Source: Pelagibacteraceae bacterium AG-470-G21 (GTDB lineage: Bacteria; Pseudomonadota; Alphaproteobacteria; Pelagibacterales; Pelagibacteraceae). From it: a stretch of DNA of 64,000 nucleotides. The translations under genes were made by a program, and so were the position numbers. Under the pieces are notes generated by a model, which was given only the letters and a program-made list of their open reading frames with translations, did no database searches and was not told the origin of the DNA. Shown piece after piece: positions 19,592-29,189 of this stretch (position 1 is the first letter of the stretch; the number at the start of each line of letters is the position of its first letter). The stretch covers positions 22,619 to 86,618 of the forward strand of contig QCSH01000005.1 in NCBI GenBank assembly GCA_003211555.1, read 5' to 3'.

Positions 19592-21672
19592 TATTTTAAG
19601 ACTTCTCTCTTGCCAACATGATTGGCTTTACTTACTTCTCCGTTTTCTTCCATTTGGTCAATTATTCTTGCTGCTCTGTTGTAACCAATTTGTAGTTTTC
19701 TTTGTAAAAAAGAGGTTGATGCTTTCCTCTCAGATTTAACTATTTCTAGTGCAGTAACATATAGTTCATCAACATCTGAACTAACGTTATCCTTCTCAGA
19801 ATTTTCCCTTTCGTCAGCAAAATTTAATATTTCATCGACATAATCAGGTTCAGCTTGATTTCTCAAAAAATTATTTACTTTATCTATTTCTACTTCTGAA
19901 ACAAAAGGAGCATGAATTCTTGTTATTCTATTAGCTGAAGACATATACAACATATCTCCTTTTCCTAAAAGTTGTTCTGCACCCTGCTCACCCAATATTG
20001 TTCTGCTGTCAATTTTAGAAGTTACTTGAAAAGATATTCTTGTTGGAAAATTCGCTTTTATTGTTCCAGTTATCACATCAACACTCGGTCTTTGAGTAGC
20101 CATTATAATATGTATTCCAGCGGCTCTCGCCATTTGAGATAATTTTTGAATATAGCCTTCTATTTCTTTGCCAGCCACTAACATTAAGTCTGACATTTCG
20201 TCAACAATTACAACAATATATGGCATTTTAATCTTATGTTTCTCATTATAACCGTCGATATTTCTAACTCCAATTCTAGTCATTAATCTGTACCTACTCT
20301 CCATCTCCTTAACAACCCAACCTAAAACAGAGGCTGCTTTTTTAGCCTCAGTAATTACTGGACATAATAAATGAGGTATCCCTTCATACGTTGAAAGCTC
20401 TAACATTTTTGGATCTATCAAAATAAATTTACAATTCTCAGGAGTATGTTTGTAAATTAGAGAAAGTATAATTGTGTTTATACACACAGATTTTCCGGAC
20501 CCTGTTGTTCCAGCAATTAATAGATGAGGCATTGAATTTAAATCACTAGTTATTGGATCACCTGATATATTTTTACCTAATGCGATTGGTAGTTTTATAT
20601 CTTTTCTTTTAAAATTTTTGTCTGAAATTATTTCCCTTAAAAACACATTTGCTCTTGTTGTTTTTGGTAATTCAATTCCAACAGTATTGCTTCCTGGTAT
20701 AGTTGCAATTCTTGCAGACTCAGAGCTAGTATTTCTAGCAATATCTTCAGATAAATTTATTATTTTTGAAACTTTTACTCCAGCTGCTGGTTCAAATTCA
20801 TTTAATGAAACTACTGGTCCATGGCTTATTTTTTTTATTTTACCTTCAACTCCAAAATCTAAAAGTATCTTTTCTAAACTAGATGCATCAATTTTTGAGT
20901 CATCTGCCTTATCAGAAAATTTATCTGGTTTTTTTAAAAATTCAATTAAAGGTAATTTTATCTCTGAAACATTAGCAGTATTTTTTTTACTGTTGGAAAA
21001 CAAATCTTCCTGCAAAGGTGCTTTTTGTATTTTTTCATTAATTGTATTTTCTTGAACAATAGCACTTTGGATATTTTGATTTCTCTTTTTAGATGAAAAC
21101 AGACTAGCTAATATATTAAAAAATATAGATATATGATATATTTTAAAATCACTGCTAAACAAAAAGAATAGAAATATAAAAAAAATTAACAAATAATAAC
21201 TAATTGATTCATTGAGTTTTAAAAAATCAGTAATTATTGTTTCAGACATTAAACTACCTACAAAACCATTATTCCCGTTTATTATTAACCAGTAAGTCTC
21301 TTTATGAAAAATACTAAAAAAGAATGTTGCAAGCGTTACATAAAGAATTATGAAAAAAATATTTTCTATAATAATTATTAGTCTTTTATTGTATGTAATT
21401 GATATTCCAGTGAAGAATATTGAAAATGGAACTAATAAAGATACGATACCTATTGATTGAAAAAATATATCCGCAACAAAACTTCCTTTTAGCCCAAGGA
21501 TATTTTTTATCTGTTGGTTATCTGGAAAAATAAAATTAGGATCTTCTGGTGAGTAGCTTATAAGAGATAAAAAAAGTAAGACTGATATTGCTATAAAAAG
21601 TATGCCTATAAGTTCGGCCAATCTTTTTGTAATGAAATCTGCTATTTTGTTGAAATAATTTTTAAATATCAT
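19591..21672 (-). CDS. ftsK: DNA translocase FtsK
   Basis: 4-TM N-terminus; LLIAGTTGSGKSVCINTII; C-terminal gamma domain STSFLQRKLQIGYNRAARIIDQME. Confidence 0.97.
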   Translation of the reverse strand: MIFKNYFNKIADFITKRLAELIGILFIAISVLLFLSLISYSPEDPNFIFPDNQQIKNILGLKGSFVADIFFQSIGIVSLLVPFSIFFTGISITYNKRLIIIIENIFFIILYVTLATFFFSIFHKETYWLIINGNNGFVGSLMSETIITDFLKLNESISYYLLIFFIFLFFLFSSDFKIYHISIFFNILASLFSSKKRNQNIQSAIVQENTINEKIQKAPLQEDLFSNSKKNTANVSEIKLPLIEFLKKPDKFSDKADDSKIDASSLEKILLDFGVEGKIKKISHGPVVSLNEFEPAAGVKVSKIINLSEDIARNTSSESARIATIPGSNTVGIELPKTTRANVFLREIISDKNFKRKDIKLPIALGKNISGDPITSDLNSMPHLLIAGTTGSGKSVCINTIILSLIYKHTPENCKFILIDPKMLELSTYEGIPHLLCPVITEAKKAASVLGWVVKEMESRYRLMTRIGVRNIDGYNEKHKIKMPYIVVIVDEMSDLMLVAGKEIEGYIQKLSQMARAAGIHIIMATQRPSVDVITGTIKANFPTRISFQVTSKIDSRTILGEQGAEQLLGKGDMLYMSSANRITRIHAPFVSEVEIDKVNNFLRNQAEPDYVDEILNFADERENSEKDNVSSDVDELYVTALEIVKSERKASTSFLQRKLQIGYNRAARIIDQMEENGEVSKANHVGKREVLK

Positions 21673-21733
21673 GAATCAAAACTGCTTTTGTCACTTTGTA
21701 TCATTTAATTTTTATTGTTAAAATTATTTTGTT

Positions 21734-22816
21734 ATGAAAATTTGTCTTATAGGCCTAAATTTAACAAATTTAATTCTCGCTAATGATTTTGAGGAAAAAA
21801 AACTTAAAGTTGATATATATCTAAATAAAAAAATAAGAAGCATAAAAACAAATAGAACAATAGCTTTATCAAGTGAAAATTTTGATTATTTACAATTTCT
21901 AGCAAAATCAAGTATTGTAGCTTGGAAAAGTAAACAAATTAATATTTTTACAGAAGATTCTCAATCTAATGAGATAATTAATTTTAATAAAAGAAGTAAA
22001 GAAGTTTTTAATTTAATATCTTATTCAAAACTAAATGAAATTTTTTTGAAACAAATAAAAAAATCAAAATTTATAAGATTACTTCATTCAGAAACATCTA
22101 ATCCAAAAATCCTTAAAATAATTAAAAATTACGATTTAGCAATCAATAGTGAAAACAAAAATTTCATTTCAAATAAATTTTTTACAAATAAAATAAAGAA
22201 AAACTATAGAAGTAGGGCTTATACATTTATAATAGATCATCAACGAAGAGATAATAATATTGCAATTCAAGTTTTTACAAAATTTGGACCTTTAGCATTT
22301 CTACCATTATCTAATATCAAAACATCAATAGTTTTTTCATATAAGGGAGAAGAAATAGATGACGGGAAAATTATCAATATATTCAAAAAATATAATTCTT
22401 TTTATTCATTAACTAAGATTAGTAAAATAGAAAAATTTAGTCTGAGTTTTGAAATGCTTAGAAATTATACTCATAATAATATCCTTGCATTTGGAGATTT
22501 AATACATCGCATACATCCCCTTGCTGGACAGGGATTTAATATGACAATTAGAGATATAAAAATAATTTCAAGAATAGTGAATGATAAAATATCATTAGGT
22601 CTTCCAATAGACATTTCTGTGGCAGAAGATTTCCAGAATTCCACAAAACATCTTAATTACCTTTATGGAAAAGCAATTGATGGAATATATGAATTTTTTA
22701 GATTAGATAGTAATATTAACAATTCAATTTCAAAACCTGTCTTTAAAATTTTAAACAAAAATTCTTTTTTTAAAAAGTATTCTAATATTCTATCTGACAA
22801 AGGATTAAATTTATAA
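21734..22816 (+). CDS. FAD-dependent hydroxylase, UbiH/UbiF/COQ6 family (divergent)
   Basis: FGDLIHRIHPLAGQGFNMTIRD motif near C-terminus. Confidence 0.8.
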   Translation: MKICLIGLNLTNLILANDFEEKKLKVDIYLNKKIRSIKTNRTIALSSENFDYLQFLAKSSIVAWKSKQINIFTEDSQSNEIINFNKRSKEVFNLISYSKLNEIFLKQIKKSKFIRLLHSETSNPKILKIIKNYDLAINSENKNFISNKFFTNKIKKNYRSRAYTFIIDHQRRDNNIAIQVFTKFGPLAFLPLSNIKTSIVFSYKGEEIDDGKIINIFKKYNSFYSLTKISKIEKFSLSFEMLRNYTHNNILAFGDLIHRIHPLAGQGFNMTIRDIKIISRIVNDKISLGLPIDISVAEDFQNSTKHLNYLYGKAIDGIYEFFRLDSNINNSISKPVFKILNKNSFFKKYSNILSDKGLNL

Positions 22817-22817
22817 T

Positions 22818-23459
22818 TTACTGAAGAGTAGTGTTTTCAAATTCGTCTTTAATATAATTATTTAAAATTTGTTCCATTTTTTCTTTTCTTATATTTATAT
22901 TAAGGCTTTCTAAGAGAATTTGTTTTTCCTCTAATGAGAACGGTGATGCCATTGAGAGATCGTTAAGTGTTTGGTTTAGATCCTTTTTTTCTAAATCTTT
23001 TAAGTTTACAATATAGCCTTGTTTCTTAAAAAATTTTTTCATATTTTCCATGATTATACTTAAGTCGTTAAAATTAACTTCGTTGCTTTTCTGAGACATA
23101 TCATCTGAAAAATCAGTGTATTCAACATTACATTCACGATATAATTTATCAGTTTTTATCTCTGAAATAATTTTAAATCTGCAAACTCCATTTAAAATAA
23201 TTAATATCCTACCATCTTCGGTTTCATTAAAGCTTGTAATTTTACCCATACACCCAACTTCATATAAGTCTGGTTTTTTTAACATTCCTGTTTTTTTAGG
23301 TTGTATCATGCCAATCATTCTATTATTTTTCATGCTGTCATTTACCATTTGTAGATATCTTGGCTCAAAAATGTTGAGAGGGACAGTTGTTCCAGGAAAC
23401 ATTATAAAATTTGATAATGGAAAAACAGATATTTTTTTTGGTAGTTCATTAATTTTCAT
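22818..23459 (-). CDS. LON peptidase substrate-binding domain protein
   Basis: ISVFPLSNFIMFPGTTVPLNIFEPRYLQMV. Confidence 0.92.
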   Translation of the reverse strand: MKINELPKKISVFPLSNFIMFPGTTVPLNIFEPRYLQMVNDSMKNNRMIGMIQPKKTGMLKKPDLYEVGCMGKITSFNETEDGRILIILNGVCRFKIISEIKTDKLYRECNVEYTDFSDDMSQKSNEVNFNDLSIIMENMKKFFKKQGYIVNLKDLEKKDLNQTLNDLSMASPFSLEEKQILLESLNINIRKEKMEQILNNYIKDEFENTTLQ

Positions 23460-23508
23460 TAACTAATTATAATCATTCACCTCCAAGTTACAATTGGACA
23501 AAATTGGT

Positions 23509-24354
23509 TTAATATTTTTTTAAAATTTTTAGTTTTGCAACATCGTCTCTATACTTTTCTACAATTTTTATATCCTGCTTTTTTTCAAGTAAACGTATTA
23601 AGAAATCAGCAAAATCGTAAGAGTTGTAAGAATAATGCATAATGTTGATAAATTTTTTTAGATCTTCACTGTTTAAGTTATTAATAGTTTCATAACTTGG
23701 CACAAATACACAATCTAATTGTATTAGAGTATGCAAACCATTAAGCGAGCTTCCACCTAAAATAAAAGGTTTAAATGTCTTTGTATTAATTTTTTGGAAC
23801 ATATTTAAATTAAAATTTAAATCCTCCATTTGTTTACACACATAAGAAAATTTCTTTTCTTTTTTATAAAGTGGAATTGGAGATAATTCTAATTCCACAA
23901 CTAAACAATTTTTAATTGTATTTTTTGAGCATTCTATAATTTCAGATTCTAAACCTTGTACATCAATCTTTAAAAAATCAACTTTATTTTCAAATTCGAT
24001 TTCATCTAATTTTTTTGTCTTTATTTTTATTTTATCCTTAATTACTGCATCTAGCTCAAATCTATGAAAGTTTTTTACGTAATCTATATCTGCTTCAAGA
24101 AAAGAACTCCAACCTGGATACTCACAAATATTAAAAAGTTTCTCTTCCCCATTCCCAATTGCGTAATTAAAAAATTCTCTATTTATGTCTTTGTTTTCTG
24201 ATATTAATTTTTCAAATTCAATTTTATTTGGTTCAAAACCATATAATTTCGAGTTAGTATTTTTTAACAAATTATCAATATGTGGAGTAGGATCACAATT
24301 ACTAGCCCCTATATCACATGCAATTATTTTTGAATTATTATTTATGTAATCCAC
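23509..24354 (-). CDS. FkbM-family methyltransferase
   Basis: IIACDIGASN...LYGFEPN...VDFLKIDVQGLESEIIE. Confidence 0.88.
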   Translation of the reverse strand: MDYINNNSKIIACDIGASNCDPTPHIDNLLKNTNSKLYGFEPNKIEFEKLISENKDINREFFNYAIGNGEEKLFNICEYPGWSSFLEADIDYVKNFHRFELDAVIKDKIKIKTKKLDEIEFENKVDFLKIDVQGLESEIIECSKNTIKNCLVVELELSPIPLYKKEKKFSYVCKQMEDLNFNLNMFQKINTKTFKPFILGGSSLNGLHTLIQLDCVFVPSYETINNLNSEDLKKFINIMHYSYNSYDFADFLIRLLEKKQDIKIVEKYRDDVAKLKILKKY

Positions 24355-24509
24355 AATATTTAAACTTTATTATTAATCATTTGATACACCTTTATAATAT
24401 CATTATTTTAAATTTTATCACAAGGGTAACTAAACCTGTCAAAATAATAAATTATTTTGTCACTTGCTAATTTTTAGAAAAGCTACTAATTTCTAAACTA
24501 ATAGAACAA

Positions 24510-24584
24510 GCGGGCATAGCTCAGTGGTAGAGCGTCTCGTTGCCAACGAGAAGGTCGTGGGTTCAAGTCCCATTGCCCGCTCCA
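24510..24584 (+). tRNA. tRNA-Gly(GCC)
   Basis: GCGGGCA/TGCCCGC acceptor stem, anticodon loop TTGCCAA, GGTTCAAGTCC T-arm, encoded CCA. Confidence 0.97.
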
Positions 24585-24600
24585 TTATAGGAATTATATT

Positions 24601-24939
24601 ATGAGCGATCTAGCAAATAAAAAATGTATACCTTGTGAAGGTAATATCCCACCATTCAACACAGAAGAAATTCATAAGTATCTAAAACAAGTTGATGGAT
24701 GGGAAGTCATTGAAGATAAAATTGATGGATTTCATTTAATAAAAAATTTCAAATTCGATGATTTTTTACAAAGTCAAGAATTTGTAAATAGAGTTGGTCA
24801 AATTGCCGAAAAAGAGGGACATCATCCTGACCTATGGTTTGGCTGGGGATACGCAAGAATTAAAATTTTTACTCATGCAATCAAAGGTCTTGCTGAGAGT
24901 GATTTCATTCTAGCTGCTAAAATAGATAAGATAAATTGA
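24601..24939 (+). CDS. phhB: Pterin-4a-carbinolamine dehydratase family
   Basis: DGWEV...FKFDDFLQSQEFVNRVGQIAEKEGHHPDLWFGWGYARIKIFTHAIKGL. Confidence 0.93.
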   Translation: MSDLANKKCIPCEGNIPPFNTEEIHKYLKQVDGWEVIEDKIDGFHLIKNFKFDDFLQSQEFVNRVGQIAEKEGHHPDLWFGWGYARIKIFTHAIKGLAESDFILAAKIDKIN

Positions 24940-26499
24940 TTAGTGGTTAAAGTGTCTTGTTTTGGAAAAAACTAAAATAGTGTTAGTTTGGTTCGCAAAT
25001 TTAATAATATCTTTATCATTTTTTGAACCTGAGGGTTGAACGACAGCTGAAACCCCTGCTTGCACGAGTTTTTCTATACCATCCACGAATGGAAAAAAGG
25101 CATCAGAAGCTGCTAATATTTCATCATCGTCATCGATTTTCTGGAATTTTTTCATTTTATTTATAGCTATCATACAGCTATCTAGTCTGCTTGGTTGACC
25201 TGAGCCTATACCTATTGTTCTAAAATTTTTTGTAATAACTATTGCATTCGATTTTACGCTTCTACATACATTGAATGCAAAAATAAGCTTATTTAAAGTT
25301 TTATTCGTAGGTCTTAATTTTGATACAATTTTAAAATCCTTTTTAGAAAAACTTAGATTATCTGGATCTTGAACTAAAATCGAATTAAATTTATTTAAAA
25401 AGTTAAAATTAAATTTTTTTTTGATTTTACTTGAATCAATTAACCTCAAGTTTTTTTTCTTTTTTAAGAGTTTGAGTGTTTTTTTATCAAATCCATTTGC
25501 AACTATTACTTCAAAAAATATTTTATTAATTTCTTTAGCTAAACTAATATTTAATTTAAAGTTACATGACACAATGCCTCCGTAGGCACTTAATGGGTCA
25601 CTTTCCAAAGCCTCTTTAAAAGATTTGATTTTGTTTGGATTAATGGAAACTCCGCAGGGATTAGCATGCTTAATTATTGTTACACCTTTATTTTTTGGTA
25701 AAGTTTTAGATATATTTAAAGCCGAATAAAGATCGTTATAATTGTTGTAACTGAGTTGTTTTCCACTGATTTGAATAATTTCCTGCTTGTTAGTTTGTGA
25801 ATATATTGCCGCCTTTTGATGAGGGTTTTCTCCATACCTTGTCTTCTCAACTAAATTTCCAGAAAAAATATTCTTAATTGGGAAAATGTTTTTAGACTTT
25901 TGATTGAAATAATTAAAAATTTTTGATTCATAGTATGCAGTTTCCATAAATGCTTCCTCGGCCAATTTTTCTCTAAATTTTAAATTCGTAGACCCTTTAT
26001 TTCTATTTAATTCATCATTTAAATCCTCATACTGTTTTGTGTTACTTAGGATAACTACATCATTATAATTTTTTGCAGCTGATCTGACCATTGTTGGTCC
26101 TCCAATATCTATATTTTCAATTATATTTTTGTGGCTAGAATTACTTAACAAAACTTTTTCAAACGGGTAAAAATTTATAATAACCAAATCTATATTTTCA
26201 TAATTGTTAATTTTCATTTCTTTTTGATGTTTTTTATTCTGTCTAACATTCAAAATTCCAGAATGAATTTTTGGATGTAAAGTTTTTACTCTTCCATCTA
26301 GCAACTCTTTTGAATTTGTAAATTTAGATACTTTTAAGCATTTAAATCCCATACTTTTAATTTTTTTGTATGTGCCACCTGAGCTTATTAATTTGATTTT
26401 ATATTTTTTTAGTAAACTTAATAATGGTCTTAGATTCGATTTATCTGACAATGAAATTAGAGCAGTCTTGATTTTTACTGTATTTTTTCGAATACCCAT
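24940..26499 (-). CDS. purH: Bifunctional AICAR formyltransferase/IMP cyclohydrolase
   Basis: ISSGGTYKKIKSMG; LDGRVKTLHPKIHSGIL; KHANPCGV; SDAFFPFVDGIEKLVQAGVSAVVQPSGS. Confidence 0.97.
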   Translation of the reverse strand: MGIRKNTVKIKTALISLSDKSNLRPLLSLLKKYKIKLISSGGTYKKIKSMGFKCLKVSKFTNSKELLDGRVKTLHPKIHSGILNVRQNKKHQKEMKINNYENIDLVIINFYPFEKVLLSNSSHKNIIENIDIGGPTMVRSAAKNYNDVVILSNTKQYEDLNDELNRNKGSTNLKFREKLAEEAFMETAYYESKIFNYFNQKSKNIFPIKNIFSGNLVEKTRYGENPHQKAAIYSQTNKQEIIQISGKQLSYNNYNDLYSALNISKTLPKNKGVTIIKHANPCGVSINPNKIKSFKEALESDPLSAYGGIVSCNFKLNISLAKEINKIFFEVIVANGFDKKTLKLLKKKKNLRLIDSSKIKKKFNFNFLNKFNSILVQDPDNLSFSKKDFKIVSKLRPTNKTLNKLIFAFNVCRSVKSNAIVITKNFRTIGIGSGQPSRLDSCMIAINKMKKFQKIDDDDEILAASDAFFPFVDGIEKLVQAGVSAVVQPSGSKNDKDIIKFANQTNTILVFSKTRHFNH

Positions 26500-28100
26500 T
26501 TAATTTCCTGAGTTATATCCTCTATTTTTCCTGATAAACATATATTTTGGTTTTCATTAGTTAAATTTTTATTACCGAAATATATACCCGTTTCAATATT
26601 TATAATCTCGCAGTTAGTCGAAAATTTCCACCCAGAATTCTCAATTTCAATTAGTATAGTTTTATTATCTAGGGTTTTTGTTAATTTAACACCTGGCTCC
26701 ATATGAAATCTGATATCATATTTTTTTGGTTCCAACTTATTTTTTGAAATTATTTTATCGGTTCCTATCAATTTATTTTTTGCAACGAAATATTCTAAAG
26801 ATCTTTCGTGTAAAATTCCAAATTTTTTTAAAAAGCCATTATGAGATGCTTTGATCAACCAATATTTTTTTTCATCAACAATATTTTTGTCACTAATTTT
26901 CAAACCATTTTCTAATGTTTTATATTTTCCATTGATTCTAAATGAACAACTTGAATGATTATCAATTATAAGTGTTGAATGAGCAGCAGTAGATTTTGAA
27001 ATTAGATTTAATTTATTTTTATAATCCTGAAAATAACCAGAATTAGAAATAAGTTTTTTATCTTTGTAAAAAAATTCAAATGAAAGAGCTCCACTTTGAT
27101 AGTTATTTGAAAATGTTTTTTGAGGTGAATTTCCAACGTCCATTGCAAGAATACAATTTTTATTTTTCAAAATAGCATATCCTCCTACTTCATTATTTGA
27201 ATTTTCGAACTTATATTTATAAAGTGCAAGATATTTATTAAATTCTTTTAAATCGCCTTGATGATTTCCATTAAATAGTAAACTTTGTTCGAGTTTAGAA
27301 AAAACTGAATAAGATTTTCCTAGATAGAAAATTATTTCATCAAGGTACTCAGGTATATCATTAAAAGACTCCTTTAATAATTCTCTAACAAGTACAAAAT
27401 ATTTTAAATAAAAATTTAATTGCCTAATACTTCTTGTTTTTGGAAAATACTCACCATCAAAAGAATTAATAATAATTTTTCTCAGTAATTCTAAACCATA
27501 ATTTAAAAATTTTTCATTTCCGTATGATAAACCAGCGATTATTGTTGCGGTACATCCTAGTAATTTATCATTAACAGATTGAGATTTACTTATTTCATTT
27601 ATTAAATGATTAATTTGTTTGTTTACAGAAAAATTAAATTTATCTTTATATTTAGTGTCGCTTTCGTCGTAAGATAATTTAGAGTTTGCAATCCATGATA
27701 TTATTCTCTTTGATAAAACATCAATTTGCCATGTTAACGAATTATAATTTTGATTTTTTTCAATCCATTTAATAATTATCGATTGTGTAATATTTGTTGA
27801 GGATTTTAAATCAATACTAAATAACCAATAAAAATTATTTAGTTTATAGATGTTATTACTACTTAATAATTCATTTTCCCAAATGTTATCTTTATCTAAT
27901 TCTTCGATTTTAATTTTTTTTTTATCATATTTAACCAAACAACTTAAAATACTTAGAGTTGGTCTATAGGTAATGTTGCTTATCTCGATTTTTGAAATTT
28001 TATTATTATAAAAGCTCGATTTTAAGTATAAATTTCTTATTTGACTTTTTGATGAGTAAAAAAATTCATTTATTAAAATTAAAGAATTTTTTAAATGCAT
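26475..28100 (-). CDS. Heparinase II/III family protein
   Basis: GNHQGDLKEFNKYLALY..., SGALSFEFFYKDKKLISNSG, AAHSTLIIDNHSS. Confidence 0.85.
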   Translation of the reverse strand: MHLKNSLILINEFFYSSKSQIRNLYLKSSFYNNKISKIEISNITYRPTLSILSCLVKYDKKKIKIEELDKDNIWENELLSSNNIYKLNNFYWLFSIDLKSSTNITQSIIIKWIEKNQNYNSLTWQIDVLSKRIISWIANSKLSYDESDTKYKDKFNFSVNKQINHLINEISKSQSVNDKLLGCTATIIAGLSYGNEKFLNYGLELLRKIIINSFDGEYFPKTRSIRQLNFYLKYFVLVRELLKESFNDIPEYLDEIIFYLGKSYSVFSKLEQSLLFNGNHQGDLKEFNKYLALYKYKFENSNNEVGGYAILKNKNCILAMDVGNSPQKTFSNNYQSGALSFEFFYKDKKLISNSGYFQDYKNKLNLISKSTAAHSTLIIDNHSSCSFRINGKYKTLENGLKISDKNIVDEKKYWLIKASHNGFLKKFGILHERSLEYFVAKNKLIGTDKIISKNKLEPKKYDIRFHMEPGVKLTKTLDNKTILIEIENSGWKFSTNCEIINIETGIYFGNKNLTNENQNICLSGKIEDITQEIKWVFEKIQ

Positions 28101-28101
28101 C

Positions 28102-28761
28102 TTACATTGATCTTAGAGTTTCTATATTTTTTTTTATATCGCCGTTGTTTTCTTTGAATATTGTTGTTCCAGAAACTAATATATTTGCTCCTGCTAATAT
28201 AACCTCTTTTGAGTTAGAGAAGTCTATTCCACCATCAACTTCAATATCAAATTTTAAGTTATTATCTTTTTTTATTTGATAAAGTTTTTTAATTTTTTCA
28301 ATGACTTCTGGTATAAATTTTTGACCACCAAAACCAGGATATACACTCATAATTAAAACTAAATCAATTTCTTTTAGTAATTTTTCAATGACTCTTACTT
28401 CAGTATTTGGATTTAAAGATAAGCCAACTCTTTTCTTTAATTGTTTTATCAGTTTAATTGACTCAATTAAATTGTCAGTTGCTTCAGGGTGAATTGTTAT
28501 TATATCAGATCCTGCTTCAGCAAAATTTTTAATATATTTATGAACTGGTGAGATCATTAAATGTACATCAAAAGGTAATTTTGTATAATTTCTAAGTGTT
28601 TTTATCACTGGAGGACCAATAGTAATATTGGGAACAAAATGTCCATCCATTACATCGACATGAATTAGGTCTGCACCACTGTCCTCTAATCTTTTAATCT
28701 CACTACCCAATTGACTAAAATCTGCAGAAAGTATTGAAGGCGAAATTTGTATATTTTTCAT
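28102..28761 (-). CDS. rpe: Ribulose-phosphate 3-epimerase
   Basis: ISPSILSADFSQLG; DLIHVDVMDGHFVPNITIGP; VYPGFGGQKF. Confidence 0.98.
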   Translation of the reverse strand: MKNIQISPSILSADFSQLGSEIKRLEDSGADLIHVDVMDGHFVPNITIGPPVIKTLRNYTKLPFDVHLMISPVHKYIKNFAEAGSDIITIHPEATDNLIESIKLIKQLKKRVGLSLNPNTEVRVIEKLLKEIDLVLIMSVYPGFGGQKFIPEVIEKIKKLYQIKKDNNLKFDIEVDGGIDFSNSKEVILAGANILVSGTTIFKENNGDIKKNIETLRSM

Positions 28762-28808
28762 TAATAAATAAAAACTAGTACTATCAATTTTTGAATATAT
28801 TTGAATTA

Positions 28809-29144
28809 TTATTTACCAAATATTTTATAAATTTCTGCAGCTATTTCACTTTCTAATGGAAAAGATAACATACCCATAACTGAATACCCCATTAAATAAG
28901 GCATTAAATAAAATCTGAACATATAAAAAAACCACGCAACATATAAAGGAACTAAAGGTCCAATTATAAAACTGGGTGTTATAAACTTAAATATTCTTAT
29001 TATAGGGTTTGTATATTTTACAAAAACTTTCATAAAAAAAAATTCTGAGTCTTCTCTTTGAAAAATATTCATTGCAGATCTTCCTATTAAGGTCCACATA
29101 ACAATTCCTAAAATATAGTCTATTACTAAAATATAAAATGGCAT
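28809..29144 (-). CDS. Small membrane protein, weak YggT resemblance
   Basis: Hydrophobic; FVKYTNPIIRIFKFITPSF pattern; intact ORF downstream of symporter. Confidence 0.6.
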   Translation of the reverse strand: MPFYILVIDYILGIVMWTLIGRSAMNIFQREDSEFFFMKVFVKYTNPIIRIFKFITPSFIIGPLVPLYVAWFFYMFRFYLMPYLMGYSVMGMLSFPLESEIAAEIYKIFGK

Positions 29145-29189
29145 TTTTTGAAAAGATGGGGGCGAATATCGCCCCCAATAAAGTTTAAA

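Noticed and set aside
20618-21055. Plus-strand 145-aa ORF antisense to ftsK
   Set aside because: Shadow ORF within ftsK; composition mirrors the antisense of a conserved gene.
24355-24600. tRNA-Gly next to an FkbM methyltransferase as a possible integration site
   Set aside because: No integrase, no duplicated tRNA 3' end and no att-like repeat seen; ordinary placement.
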